Shown here: piece after piece, positions 19,525-27,439 of the stretch
How positions within the stretch are numbered: position 1 is the stretch's first letter
Layout: the number at the start of each line of letters is the position of its first letter
Assembly (NCBI GenBank): GCA_003021725.1
Contig: PXRA01000088.1
Location: forward strand, 1-55,194
Direction: 5' to 3'
Length of the DNA: 55,194 nt
Source of the DNA: Halobacteriales archaeon QH_8_64_26
Lineage (GTDB): Archaea; Halobacteriota; Halobacteria; Halobacteriales; Halococcaceae
Translations under genes and position numbers: made by a program
The notes under the pieces: generated by a model
The model's database searches: none
What the model was told of the DNA's origin: nothing
The model's input: the letters and a program-made list of their open reading frames with translations, nothing else

Positions 19525-19917
19525 ATGGCCGGGTTCGATGGGCTCGCGGCGGGCTGGGAGGTCTGGAGCGAGGAGAAAGGAAAGATCGTCCTCGTCTACC
19601 GACCGGACGTCTTCGACGCCGGGGAGCTTCCCGCCGCCTGCCTGCCGACGATCTATCTCACCCGGGGCCGGCGGCAGCGACGACCCGGCACTGACCCGCG
19701 TTCGCGCCCGGGCGAGCAGTGGTACGTGAGTCTGTTCCTCGAACCCGATGTCGAGCGCGATCCGGAGACACGCGCGGATCGGGCGGCGGCGATCACCGCG
19801 GCCAAACACCTGGCCGACCGGTTCGCGCGCGGGGCCCTCGATTACCGATCGCTCTACCAGGTCCCCCGGGAGGACTACCTCGACCGGCTCGACGAACTGA
19901 CCGGACGGAGTGAGTAA
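19525..19917 (+). CDS. DUF5820 family protein
   Basis: The 130-aa soluble protein (MAGFDGLAAGWEVWSEEKGK) matches the haloarchaeal DUF5820 family as I remember it: VVYRPDVFDAGELPAACLPTIYL-like strand, TRGRRQRRPGTDPR, EQWYVSLFLEPDVERD, and a C-terminal DYRSLYQVPREDYLDRLDELTG. The frame extends up to 19465, but the family pattern begins at ATG 19525. That start sits 3 nt after the right arm of a 12-bp inverted repeat, which could hide it in the mRNA. The function is unknown. It precedes the UPF0179 gene by 90 nt on the same strand. Confidence 0.8.
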   Translation: MAGFDGLAAGWEVWSEEKGKIVLVYRPDVFDAGELPAACLPTIYLTRGRRQRRPGTDPRSRPGEQWYVSLFLEPDVERDPETRADRAAAITAAKHLADRFARGALDYRSLYQVPREDYLDRLDELTGRSE

Positions 19918-20007
19918 GCCCGCTCGAGGGCGCTGTGGCGGCCGTCGGGGCGTCGAGGGAGGGAGAGACGACGAGGATATTAACCGAGCGGACGGAGTAC
20001 GTCCACT

Positions 20008-20457
20008 ATGTCCGACATCACGCTCATCGGAACGCGTCTGGCCGACGAAGGCGAAGAATTCGTCTACCGCGGGGAGGCACCCGGCTGCGAGGGCTGTCCC
20101 TACCGGGGGCAGTGTCTCAACTTAGAAGAAGGGGTCCGATACCGGATCACCGACGTTCGTGATACCGGCCCGCTGGAATGTGCGATGCACGACACCGGCG
20201 TCACGGCCGTCGAGGTCGAACCCGCCCCGGTGACCGCGAACGTCGCCTCGCGGGGTGCCTACAAGGGCAGCAAAGGCCGTCTCGAAGGGCCCTGTCCCTA
20301 CACCGAGTGCCCGAGCCACCCCTACTGTGAACCGGCGGGCGCGGAGTTCGACAGGGAGTACCGGATCAGCGAGGTACACGGCGAGCCCCCACACGATCAC
20401 TGCATGCTCGATCGCGATCTCACGCTCGTCGAGTTCGCCCCGCCAATAGAGGAGTGA
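20008..20457 (+). CDS. UPF0179 family protein
   Basis: The 149-aa protein is a clear UPF0179 member: MSDITLIGTRLADEGEEFVYRG, then Cys-rich motifs GCEGCPYRGQC (about residues 30-41), LECAMHD, GPCPYTECPSHPYCEP and DHCMLD. The nine or more cysteines are regularly placed, which suggests a metal or iron-sulfur site (inference; the family is not characterised to my knowledge). It stands alone on the plus strand after the DUF5820 gene, with an AT-poor 90-nt gap that contains GGATATTAACC at about 19975-19985, a possible TATA region about 28 nt before the ATG. Confidence 0.9.
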   Translation: MSDITLIGTRLADEGEEFVYRGEAPGCEGCPYRGQCLNLEEGVRYRITDVRDTGPLECAMHDTGVTAVEVEPAPVTANVASRGAYKGSKGRLEGPCPYTECPSHPYCEPAGAEFDREYRISEVHGEPPHDHCMLDRDLTLVEFAPPIEE

Positions 20458-20577
20458 GGTCAGGGAACCAGGGCCGAGCGTCCTCCCGGCGATCGACCGC
20501 ACTGCTCCGGAGGCAGGCGGGCCTGAAGCAGGGCTTCTTCTCCGCGGTCGACTTATGTCCGCTCGGGCGTGCGGGAA

Positions 20578-21405
20578 TCACCGGCCGCTGGCGTGCGAGC
20601 CGCGTTCGGTCTCGACGGGGGTCCGGTCGAAGGCCCCGATTCGCTCCGCGGCGTAGCCGAACTCCTCCTGGTAGCCGTGTGAGGACAGCAACACCGGGTA
20701 GAACGGCTCGTCGGCGACCAGCTCGCGCTCGCCAGCGGTCGCAAAGACCGTTCCGGCGGCTACGCGCTCGAAGTTCTCGACGAGAACTCCGTAGTCGTCG
20801 GCCGGGTCCTTCGGGATGCGCCGCTCGAGCCGGTAGATCGGTACCTGGCGCGTATCGGGCTCGCCACCCGACAGCGCGCCGACGGCGGTGAGGAACTCGC
20901 GGATCAGCTCGTAGGCGTTCTCGGCGGCGGCTGCCGAGCCCTGGTAGCCACACTCGATTTCGATCACGTCGGCGTAGTCGATGAGCCGGCCCTCGGCGAA
21001 CCCACCGACGTCGACGGCCGCCTCGATCGAGAGGTACGGAGAGACCGCCGCCGCGATCGGATCGTCGGCCTCGATGACCGCGAAAGGTCGGTCGAACGAC
21101 TGTGTCGAGTGCAAGGAAAGGACCGTACAGTCCCGCACTTCCCGGAGGAGGTCGGTCGCGAGGCGTCGCTCGTACTCCGGCGCGTCGGGGGCACCCGGAA
21201 AGATGCGATTCAAGTCCGCCTCGGTGTAGCGGACGCCCTCGTCGAGCGCGCGCTCGTTCGCGACGATCAGCTTCACCGGCCGTTCGACGGCCGGCCCTTC
21301 GGCTATCAGGCGTTCGATCGCGCGCATACCACAGGGCTCATCGCCGTGGATCGCCGCGACCACCGCCAACTCCGGCTCACCGTCACCTAACCGCTCGACA
21401 CGCAT
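20578..21405 (-). CDS. Succinylglutamate desuccinylase / aspartoacylase family protein
   Basis: The 275-aa protein starts at ATG 21405 (MRVERLGDGEPELAVVAAIHGDEPCG); a start at 21432 would add nine residues. The zinc peptidase-like motif AIHGDEPCGMRAIERL gives the H-x-x-E pair at about residues 19-22, LTIVANERALDEG-like strand and DLNRIFPG follow, and TVLSLHSTQSF supplies the third zinc ligand His (about 100). EIECGYQGSA carries the late catalytic Glu region. The C-terminal third is a beta domain. Family members deacylate N-acyl amino acids; the substrate here is not shown. Its neighbours are convergent UPF0179 and the co-directional DUF309 gene. Confidence 0.85.
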   Translation of the reverse strand: MRVERLGDGEPELAVVAAIHGDEPCGMRAIERLIAEGPAVERPVKLIVANERALDEGVRYTEADLNRIFPGAPDAPEYERRLATDLLREVRDCTVLSLHSTQSFDRPFAVIEADDPIAAAVSPYLSIEAAVDVGGFAEGRLIDYADVIEIECGYQGSAAAAENAYELIREFLTAVGALSGGEPDTRQVPIYRLERRIPKDPADDYGVLVENFERVAAGTVFATAGERELVADEPFYPVLLSSHGYQEEFGYAAERIGAFDRTPVETERGSHASGR

Positions 21406-21510
21406 TGGCTGTGGTAGGCCCCCCTGGTTCAAATCGCTTTAGGTGGCCCCCGCGAGCGAGAACGGAGACCGACAGACCGTGGATGACCTTGGGCAGTCGC
21501 CGTCGAGGAA

Positions 21511-21993
21511 CTATTCGAGCGCCTCGACGTACTCGAAGTCGGCCTCGTAGGCATCTGGGCGCTCGCCATCGAGGGTGATTTCCCAGCCTTCGATCTCGGT
21601 GGGGTCTTCGAGGGCGGCGGTGAGGACGTTGCGCACGTTGAGAACGTCCACACCGTAGAAATCGCGCGGGACGTCCACGAGGTACTGCAGGGAGGTCCGA
21701 AAGAGCGATCGCATCCCCGCATCGTCCTCGAAGTCGGTGTGTTTGTACGCGCCCGCGGCGACCTGGACCATCCCGTGCAGAAATTTGCTCTCCGTGTTTC
21801 CCCGGCCGTAGTTGTACCACTCGTCCTCGAAGCAGTCGTGTGATTCGTGGTAGTGACCCGCGTTGTAGAGGCGGACGCCGTGTTCGGTCGCCCGGCGGCA
21901 GGTGGCATGCTCCCAGATCTTCTCCTCCGAACGCCACCCGGTCGGGTTCCCGAGCGGTGGGGCCACGCTTGGATCGCGGGTGTGATCGTCCAT
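21511..21993 (-). CDS. DUF309 family protein
   Basis: The 160-aa protein has the DUF309 signature: [33 protein letters not shown], with the conserved N-x-G-x-[YF]-x-E-x-H-D-x-x-E-x-x-W pattern, followed by [15 protein letters not shown]. The fold is a small helical bundle with a putative metal site formed by the His and Glu residues (family knowledge, function unassigned). The N-terminus ([19 protein letters not shown]) is longer than usual and looks disordered. ATG 21993 is the only plausible start. It precedes the aspartoacylase-like gene by about 100 nt on the same strand and could share its transcript. Confidence 0.85.
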   Translation of the reverse strand: MDDHTRDPSVAPPLGNPTGWRSEEKIWEHATCRRATEHGVRLYNAGHYHESHDCFEDEWYNYGRGNTESKFLHGMVQVAAGAYKHTDFEDDAGMRSLFRTSLQYLVDVPRDFYGVDVLNVRNVLTAALEDPTEIEGWEITLDGERPDAYEADFEYVEALE

Positions 21994-22137
21994 GATCGGT
22001 GTTCGGACTCCGAGCGCCTAATGGCACCGATGGGGTGATTTCAATGGACCGGAAGCGAGAAAGGCGCGTGGAGGGGCCACGGCCGCGCTGGTCCGCAACG
22101 CTTTATTCGTCCCTGCGCGAAGACCGAACGCACACGT

Positions 22138-22222
22138 GCGAGGGTAGCCAAGCTTGGCCAACGGCGACGGACTCAAGATCCGTTCCTGTAGAGGTCCAAG
22201 GGTTCGAATCCCTTCCCTCGCA
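22138..22222 (+). tRNA. tRNA-Leu (anticodon CAA)
   Basis: Acceptor GCGAGGG (22138-22144) pairs with CCCTCGC (22215-22221), discriminator A at 22222. The anticodon stem ACGGA/TCCGT encloses CTCAAGA, so the anticodon is CAA. A long variable arm marks a class II tRNA, and the T arm is AGGG-TTCGAAT-CCCT. No intron and no encoded CCA. A CTTTATTCG box about 35 nt upstream is a plausible promoter. Confidence 0.95.
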
Positions 22223-22340
22223 CTGCGTGCGTCGAACAGGCGCACGGGTGCATGCAAGACGGAACGTCTTGCCCTCGCAAACTTCCTATCGAAGCCGACC
22301 AGGGAGCGTCGCCTGTCCGGGACGAGTCCGGAATAGACAG

Positions 22341-22598
22341 TCAGTCGGTAGCTTCGACGGCCGTGATCTCCCCGAGGACGTCCCAGCCGTCATCGCGTTC
22401 TTTGGCGATCAACAGCGGATCGTCCTCGCCGTCGGTCACCAGCCGGTGGGTAACATCGCCCGAGACGCCTTCGGCCTGGAAGGCCTCGCCGAAGAACTCC
22501 GCGCTGCTCGGTTCGAAGGCAATCGTCTCGCCGCTATCGAGGGTCAGGCGCACCGGTTGCGGCGAGAGATTATACAAGCGTTTCGCGAGCGTGTTCAT
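22341..22598 (-). CDS. Small conserved-looking hypothetical protein
   Basis: With ATG 22598 the product is 85 aa: MNTLAKRLYNLSPQPVRLTL and then a compact beta-rich pattern (DSGETIAFEPSSAEFFGEAF, THRLVTDGEDDPLLIAKERDDG, VLGEITAVEAT). The frame is open to 22739, but the upstream residues are Arg/Ser-rich and not protein-like. A TTATACAA word lies within the first codons rather than upstream, so no promoter is called. The family is not recognised. It is acidic and soluble, typical for the organism, and converges on the tRNA-Leu gene. Confidence 0.6.
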   Translation of the reverse strand: MNTLAKRLYNLSPQPVRLTLDSGETIAFEPSSAEFFGEAFQAEGVSGDVTHRLVTDGEDDPLLIAKERDDGWDVLGEITAVEATD

Positions 22599-22944
22599 AC
22601 CACTTGGGGGGCCGGCACCGACTAAACGGTTCTGTCGAGTCCTGTAGCGTCCGCCTGATCGGGTACTGCTGGAACGGCTTCGAAAGCCCCCTTCGCGGTC
22701 GGCTCCCGCGGCTCGCTGTGCGCTTCGCTCCCTCGCCATGCTCGGTCGCTCCAGTGCTTGCGTCGCCGGGGTTCTACGAAAGACTCACTTCGCTCGTCTT
22801 TCGAGTTCTCGTTCGCTCGTTTCACTCGCTCACGAGAACGCCGACCGCTCGGCCCCTTTCAGTCCCACCCGCCGCAGAGACGTGTGATCGCCGTCGATCC
22901 GGCGAAACGGTGGCTCTTTGCACATAGCGGCGTATCGACCAGTC
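22599..22944. repeat. Intergenic stem-loops with TCGCTC spacers, no gene
   Basis: This 346-nt gap holds two adjacent perfect inverted repeats: CGAAAGAC (22777-22784)/GTCTTTCG (22796-22803) and GTTCTCGT (22805-22812)/ACGAGAAC (22832-22839). Their spacers are CACTTCGCTC-like and TCGCTCGTTTCACTCGCTC. The same layout, with arms around a TCGCTCG spacer, recurs at 24900-24956. ORFs here consist of low-complexity residues and are not credible. Confidence 0.6.
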
Positions 22945-23644
22945 GTGACTAATACTCCCAGAACCGACCGAGCGACGGTAGCCGAACGCGCCGCCCGGGC
23001 CGGCGGCGACCTCGCGCTCGAGTCCTTCCGTGCGGGCATCGCGGTCGACAGGAAATCGAGCAAGACCGACGTCGTCACCCAGGCCGACCGCGATAGCCAA
23101 GAGAAAGCAAGCGCGGTCGTCGCCGAGAGCCATCCCGAAGAACCGATCGTCGGCGAGGAGGGCGACGAACTGAAAGAAGTTCCCGAGTCGGGGCCAGCGT
23201 GGGTGATTGACCCGATCGACGGGACGAACAACTACGTCCGGGGTATCAGGACCTGGGTGACGAGCGTCGCCGCGACGAGCGAGGGCGAGCCGATCGCGGC
23301 GGCCCACCGTCGCAGTGACCGCCTGGCCGGGGACGAGCCGACCCGAGACCTATACTCGCCTCACGAACGCGTTGGTACAGGAGTTCGGCGACCTCCGGCG
23401 CTTCGGCTGCGCGCAGGCGACCCTGTCGTTCGTCGCGAGCGGCGCGCTCGATGCGGTCGTTACGAACACCGACCCGAACCCCTGGGACACCCTGGCGGGA
23501 GTGTGTCTGATCCGGCGGGCCGGCGGCCGAGTAAGTAAGATCGACGGCCAACACTGGGACGGGGAAGGTGGGCTTCTCGCGTCGAACGGCGAGAGCGAGA
23601 TCCACGGGGCGGCCCTCGACGTCGCCGGGGTACTCCGGGACTGA
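22945..23644 (+). pseudogene. Broken inositol monophosphatase family gene
   Basis: From GTG 22945 (MTNTPRTDRATVAERAARAGGDLAL) the frame reads a normal N-terminal half with TDVVTQADRDSQEK, IVGEEGDE and the metal-binding WVIDPIDGTNNYVRG. Coding quality is lost after EGEPIAAAH near 23307. A different frame resumes at about 23365 with VQEFGDLRRFGCAQATLSF, the NPWDTLAGVCLIRRAGG motif and a normal C-terminus to 23644. The family normally has roughly 55 residues between these points, whereas only about 28 codons of DNA remain, so an internal deletion of about 80 nt plus a frameshift is inferred. The product would lack part of the substrate-binding region. Archaeal homologues hydrolyse inositol phosphate and sometimes fructose bisphosphate. 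Confidence 0.8.
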
Positions 23645-23741
23645 TCGATCGCCGGCCGGCTCCTGCGATCCTCCCTCGCGATCGTGTGTGAGTTCTATAG
23701 GACCGGAACCGTCAAACCCGAGCCACCCCACCGTCCGGTAC

Positions 23742-24890
23742 ATGGCGGCCATTGAGGAGCGCGTCGATCCCGTCAGGGCCTGGATCCTCGCGGCGATCGC
23801 CGGGACCGTTGCGCTTCTCGGCGGCGCGCTCGCCTTCCCACAGGCGGTCTACGATCGGTTCATCTGGCACTACTTCTGGGGACCGGTCCACGCCGACGCG
23901 GTCGGCGCCCGGTGTGCAGTCCGTGCCGGTAGCGACGTCAGACTGCTGGATAGCGCGAACGCCTGTACGGCGGCGATCGATAGGGGAGCGATCGTCGCCG
24001 AACCGGGGTATACGGTCGTCTCGGAGATCGGCTACGCGATAATACTGCTGTTCATGCTTCTGGGGGTGTGGTTCATGCTGCGACGGTTCGATCTCGGGCG
24101 CAACCGAGCGTTTTTCTTCGCTCTATTGCCGTTCATGTTCTTCGGCGGCGCACTGCGGGTCGTCGAGGACGCGAACGTCGCGCTCGCGGCAGGGGGCGAA
24201 CCCGCTATTGCCTACCCGCTTAGTACGATCATCATCAGCCCCGTCATCTACTTCACGGTCTTTGCGATCACGCTCGCTGCCGTCCTGGGGAGCGTCGGGC
24301 TCGCACGCGACACGCGATTCGATGTTCGGGAATACAGCCGACCGCTGCTTTGGGCCGGGATCGCCGTGCTGGCGGGAACGATCGCTATCCTTCTCGCGCT
24401 CGCCGTCGGCACCCGGTCCGTAGCGTTTTACCCACAGATGTCGATTCTCGTCCTGGGGATCACGACCCTCATTGCCGGCGTCGTCTGGGCCGGCGTGCGC
24501 CGTTTCATCCCCAAGCTCACCTACGGGACCCAGGGGATCGGTCTCGTGATCCTCTGGGGCCATACCTTGGATGGGGTGGCGAACGTCATCGCCTCGGACT
24601 GGGCGCGGGCGATCGGCCTGCCCTTCGCATACAGCGCGAAACACCCGGTCAATCGCTTCATCATCGACGCTACTCAGGGGATCCTCCCGCCGTCGCTCAC
24701 CGCGACGATCGGGACGGCCTGGCCGTTCCTGCTGGTGAAGATCGTCGCCGCCCTGGCGGTGGTCTGGCTGTTCGACGAGACGATCTTCGAGGAGAGTCCC
24801 CGGTATGCCATTCTCCTCCTCATCGCGATCCTCGCCGTCGGGCTCGGACCAGGCACCAGGGATATGCTCCGAGCGACCTTCGGGATATAG
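23742..24890 (+). CDS. DUF63 family membrane protein
   Basis: The 382-aa integral membrane protein starts at ATG 23742 ([21 protein letters not shown]); the frame upstream is the tail region of the broken phosphatase and is not used. About eight hydrophobic segments are visible, for example [36 protein letters not shown] and [20 protein letters not shown]. Conserved motifs include [16 protein letters not shown] near the start, [13 protein letters not shown], and [20 protein letters not shown] with a His and Asp in a membrane segment. DUF63 is widespread in archaea and has no assigned function. The gene is followed by an 11-bp inverted repeat. Confidence 0.9.
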   Translation: MAAIEERVDPVRAWILAAIAGTVALLGGALAFPQAVYDRFIWHYFWGPVHADAVGARCAVRAGSDVRLLDSANACTAAIDRGAIVAEPGYTVVSEIGYAIILLFMLLGVWFMLRRFDLGRNRAFFFALLPFMFFGGALRVVEDANVALAAGGEPAIAYPLSTIIISPVIYFTVFAITLAAVLGSVGLARDTRFDVREYSRPLLWAGIAVLAGTIAILLALAVGTRSVAFYPQMSILVLGITTLIAGVVWAGVRRFIPKLTYGTQGIGLVILWGHTLDGVANVIASDWARAIGLPFAYSAKHPVNRFIIDATQGILPPSLTATIGTAWPFLLVKIVAALAVVWLFDETIFEESPRYAILLLIAILAVGLGPGTRDMLRATFGI

Positions 24891-24899
24891 GAACGCACC

Positions 24900-24956
24900 T
24901 TTTTGCTGAGGTCCTCGCTCGCTCCCTTCGGTCGCTCGCTGCGGGCTCAGCAAAAA
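24900..24956. repeat. 11-bp inverted repeat with TCGCTCG-rich spacer after DUF63
   Basis: TTTTTGCTGAG (24900-24910) and CTCAGCAAAAA (24946-24956) are perfect reverse complements separated by 35 nt rich in TCGCTCG. It lies 10 nt after the DUF63 stop, between convergent genes. The arms give T-runs at the 3' side on either strand, as expected for a two-way archaeal terminator; a small dispersed repeat element is the other possibility. Confidence 0.55.
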
Positions 24957-25119
24957 TCTGCACCAAAAAGCTCACTCGCGCCTCTGGCGCTCGTTCGCGC
25001 GTGCAACATGAGCCGACGGTATACAGTTCTCTCTATTTGCTATCAGTCAGGCGAGTATTTCCTATCGGAGTACAGTAAATAGCAGCGACTGTTTGTTATC
25101 ATCAGTGATCGAAGACTGA

Positions 25120-26367
25120 CTAAACCGACCAACGTTCGGTTAGCTCGTTCGCCAACCGTTCTGTCCGTTCTTCGATCTCGTCATCTCCCCAGTCGCCGTA
25201 TTCAGCGATTTCTGCTGCGATTCGTATATCAGAATTAGTATATATGTTTTTCTTATCGCTGAATGATGTCTCATCTAGCGATGAGTGGTCGCCAGGTAGG
25301 AGTAGAGTCAGATTTCCGATCTTATCTTTTCTATCGTCGTATTCTTCCTCGTCTAGTGTCCGTCGCCAGGCTGAGTACTCGGAATCTCCGAAAGTGTTAC
25401 GAGGGGCAATATGTTCAATATCTAAGTTTTCGAGAGACAGCCTAGAGTAATCACGTCGTCTCGACTCTTCGATGCTAACTAGCTTCAGCAGAGTACGAAA
25501 GTTCCATGAACCTCGGATGTTCATATCATTTGCTTTCACATGCTCAACGATTTCTGGATCAGTTGGTGAATCATTTTTGATCGCAGCCTTGAGTTCATCT
25601 CTGATTTGATTTATGTTGTCGGCTCTTCGAACAGATCTAGCGGTATTATATATTGCATCTCGTTTTGGTGCAGATGCGTAGCCGGCTAGCTCCATTCGTA
25701 GTGCAAGAACTGAAGCGAGCCGGAAATATTCTTTCAGGCGGTCATCGTCATCGACCCTATTATAAATTGCGAGAGAAAGGGCCTCAGAATGTGTAGATAC
25801 AGAGTTGAGATACTGAAGGTGTCGAATAGCGTCGGTTTGAATATCTCTGGAATTAATCTCATACTTGTTACTACTCAGCTCAAGATATCTATCGACTTGG
25901 TTCTGGAACCATTGAACGAACTCAAGTATATCTGAGTGTTTGCGAAGTATTTTATCGAAATTACGGTATAATTCGCCTTTATCGATCTGAACTGGCGTTT
26001 CATACTCAGAGTTGGCTAGAATCTGTGCTAATGGACGTCGGATCCGAAGATCTGACCGGAACCGAGGGCCGTCAAGTTCTCGCTCGAGTTGGTTGTAAAT
26101 AGAATTCCATCGTCCAATCACCTGCTGCTTCTGAGACTCAGCTAGTTGTTCAGCTTCGCCAAAGATACGTGCTTTCGCCAGAATCTCGGGCGTGACTTCA
26201 GTTCCACGTTCATTCTGAGACTGAAAGATCATATACGCAATCCTCGTGTCGTCGGCTATCGTCTCGACAACACGCAGATTATCCCCGACTTTATCCGCAA
26301 GTTCGTTGAGTCCGTCTTCACTGATCCCTTGTACTTGCTTTCTACAGAAATCGTATGCATCTCTCAT
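25120..26367 (-). CDS. DUF262/DUF1524 (GmrSD-like) protein, C-terminal part with HNH-type domain
   Basis: The 415-aa product carries the C-terminal half of a GmrSD-type protein. The first 200 residues are helical (MRDAYDFCRKQVQG, MIFQSQNERGTEVTPEILAKAR), with the FQSQNERGTEVTP element typical of DUF262 proteins. The DUF1524 nuclease-like region is near the end: NLDIEHIAPRNTFGD (His), then KIGNLTLLLPGDHSSL (Asn) and FSDKKNIY. Codon and base use are much more AT-rich than in the neighbours, a sign of recent import. Its ATG overlaps the TGA of the N-terminal frame (ATGA). Reading back in this frame gives NGENSEGS before the Met, so a frameshift splitting one gene is likely. GmrSD-type proteins restrict modified phage DNA. 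Confidence 0.8.
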   Translation of the reverse strand: MRDAYDFCRKQVQGISEDGLNELADKVGDNLRVVETIADDTRIAYMIFQSQNERGTEVTPEILAKARIFGEAEQLAESQKQQVIGRWNSIYNQLERELDGPRFRSDLRIRRPLAQILANSEYETPVQIDKGELYRNFDKILRKHSDILEFVQWFQNQVDRYLELSSNKYEINSRDIQTDAIRHLQYLNSVSTHSEALSLAIYNRVDDDDRLKEYFRLASVLALRMELAGYASAPKRDAIYNTARSVRRADNINQIRDELKAAIKNDSPTDPEIVEHVKANDMNIRGSWNFRTLLKLVSIEESRRRDYSRLSLENLDIEHIAPRNTFGDSEYSAWRRTLDEEEYDDRKDKIGNLTLLLPGDHSSLDETSFSDKKNIYTNSDIRIAAEIAEYGDWGDDEIEERTERLANELTERWSV

Positions 26368-26798
26368 ACTTCCTTCACTGTTTTCGCCATTCTTATTCCA
26401 TATACGACTAAACTGAGCCTCGAATTTACTATCTTTGTCAGCATATATTTTTTTCTTTCTCTCTCATCAGCTTTATAGCAATATAGAATATTATCGAACC
26501 GTCGATCCCCTTCAACGTCGATATTCGGTGAATCCCGAATTGCCATCATTAGAAGGGAGAGGGTAATCATCCGTTGTTGTCCATCGACAATTTCGAACTT
26601 ACTGCCACCATCTTTTCGTCTCAAAATTATATTTCCGAAGTAGTGGAAATCGACCCCTTCCCCAATACGCTGTAGATCGTTCCAAAGATCCTCTAAATGC
26701 TTCTGCTCCCACTCATATCCACGTTGATAATCCGGCACCTCAAATTGAACACCAGGTCTTGCGAATAACTGCCGTATAGTTTTGAAGCGCGCTTCCAT
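26364..26798 (-). CDS. DUF262 (GmrSD-like) protein, N-terminal part
   Basis: The 144-aa product starts at ATG 26798 (MEARFKTIRQLFARPG), chosen because a TATA box lies about 27 nt upstream; the frame extends to 26846. It shows VPDYQRGYEWEQKHLEDLWNDL (the family Q-R-x-Y-x-W motif) and FEIVDGQQRMITLSLLMMAI, the DGQQR nucleotide-hydrolysis motif of DUF262. It ends at 26364 after SRLSLVVYGIRMAKTVKEV, where family members normally continue. The last dozen residues are probably out of frame. Together with 25120-26367 it forms one AT-rich locus with no transposase or integrase beside it. It may be a true two-subunit system or a one-base lesion. Confidence 0.78.
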   Translation of the reverse strand: MEARFKTIRQLFARPGVQFEVPDYQRGYEWEQKHLEDLWNDLQRIGEGVDFHYFGNIILRRKDGGSKFEIVDGQQRMITLSLLMMAIRDSPNIDVEGDRRFDNILYCYKADERERKKYMLTKIVNSRLSLVVYGIRMAKTVKEV

Positions 26799-26821
26799 GC
26801 GTCGGTTCTCGGAAGGTCTAC

Positions 26822-26829
26822 TATATAAA
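26822..26829 (-). promoter_or_regulatory. TATA box of the DUF262 locus
   Basis: On the minus strand TTTATATA is centred about 27 nt before ATG 26798, the spacing of a leaderless haloarchaeal promoter. It supports this start over the one at 26846. Confidence 0.65.
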
Positions 26830-26879
26830 CGCTTGAGGCGTTGCACCGATTACTGAATTCAATTATTGTATGACTCTAG

Positions 26880-26902
26880 AATTCCAATTGACAACTGGAA
26901 TT
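26880..26902. repeat. Imperfect inverted repeat at the edge of the AT-rich island
   Basis: AATTCCAATT (26880-26889) and AACTGGAATT (26893-26902) pair with one mismatch around GAC. A second repeat, GTCTAT (26936-26941)/ATAGAC (26949-26954), follows. Both lie at the boundary where AT-rich DNA gives way to GC-rich DNA, so they may be operator-like sites or remains of the insertion event. No matching direct repeat was noticed at the other edge near 25080-25119. Confidence 0.4.
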
Positions 26903-27000
26903 ATCGGATAGAAAGCGTCCACTAGCGCCCAGAGAGTCTATGTGGCTGATAGACACATTCATACCGCGAGGCTCAAACACTGGGAAAACCGAGGTCAGCT

Positions 27001-27426
27001 ATGGATCGGGCAGTCGTGCTGCGGACCCTCAAAGCTGGGGTCGCCGGGACGGCCGTGCTCTCCGTTCTCCTCCTAGGGCTCGAAGTCCAGACGCGCTCGC
27101 GCGTCCGGGTCGCGGAGGTACTCGTCGCCTACGTCGGGACGCCAGGACAGCAGTCGGTCGCGATCCTGATCTTCGTGCTCGTCACTGCCGTTCTCTGGCC
27201 GCTCGCGTTCGTCGCGCTCGAAAGCCGCGATCTGCTGCCCGGTCGCACGCGGACGCGACGCGCGGTGATCTTCGCTTTGGCGCTCGCGGTCGCGTTCGCG
27301 ATCACCGGCCGCGGGGAGCTGAGCGGACCGGTGCTCGTCCTTTACGGCGCGGCCGTTCTCGGTGCGTACGTCGCCTACGGGCTCACACTTGCACGGATGC
27401 TCCGGGCGCTCTCCCGGCCCGAGTGA
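27001..27426 (+). CDS. Small four-helix membrane protein (possibly DUF6789-like)
   Basis: The 141-aa protein begins at ATG 27001 and has four hydrophobic segments at about residues 10-27, 48-73, 85-101 and 107-128 (TAVLSVLLLGL, SVAILIFVLVTAVLWPLAFV, RAVIFALALAVAFAI and VLVLYGAAVLGAYVAYGL). The first helix pattern AGVAGTAVLSVLLLGLE recalls small haloarchaeal membrane proteins of the DUF6789 type, but that comparison is from memory and weak. It converges with cysS with only 13 nt between the stop codons. A role cannot be given. Confidence 0.6.
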   Translation: MDRAVVLRTLKAGVAGTAVLSVLLLGLEVQTRSRVRVAEVLVAYVGTPGQQSVAILIFVLVTAVLWPLAFVALESRDLLPGRTRTRRAVIFALALAVAFAITGRGELSGPVLVLYGAAVLGAYVAYGLTLARMLRALSRPE

Positions 27427-27439
27427 GCCCCGGAAGCGA

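Noticed and set aside
22604-22927. Plus-strand ORF in the 22.6-22.9 kb gap
   Set aside because: It is low-complexity (Ser, Arg, Leu) translated from repeat DNA.
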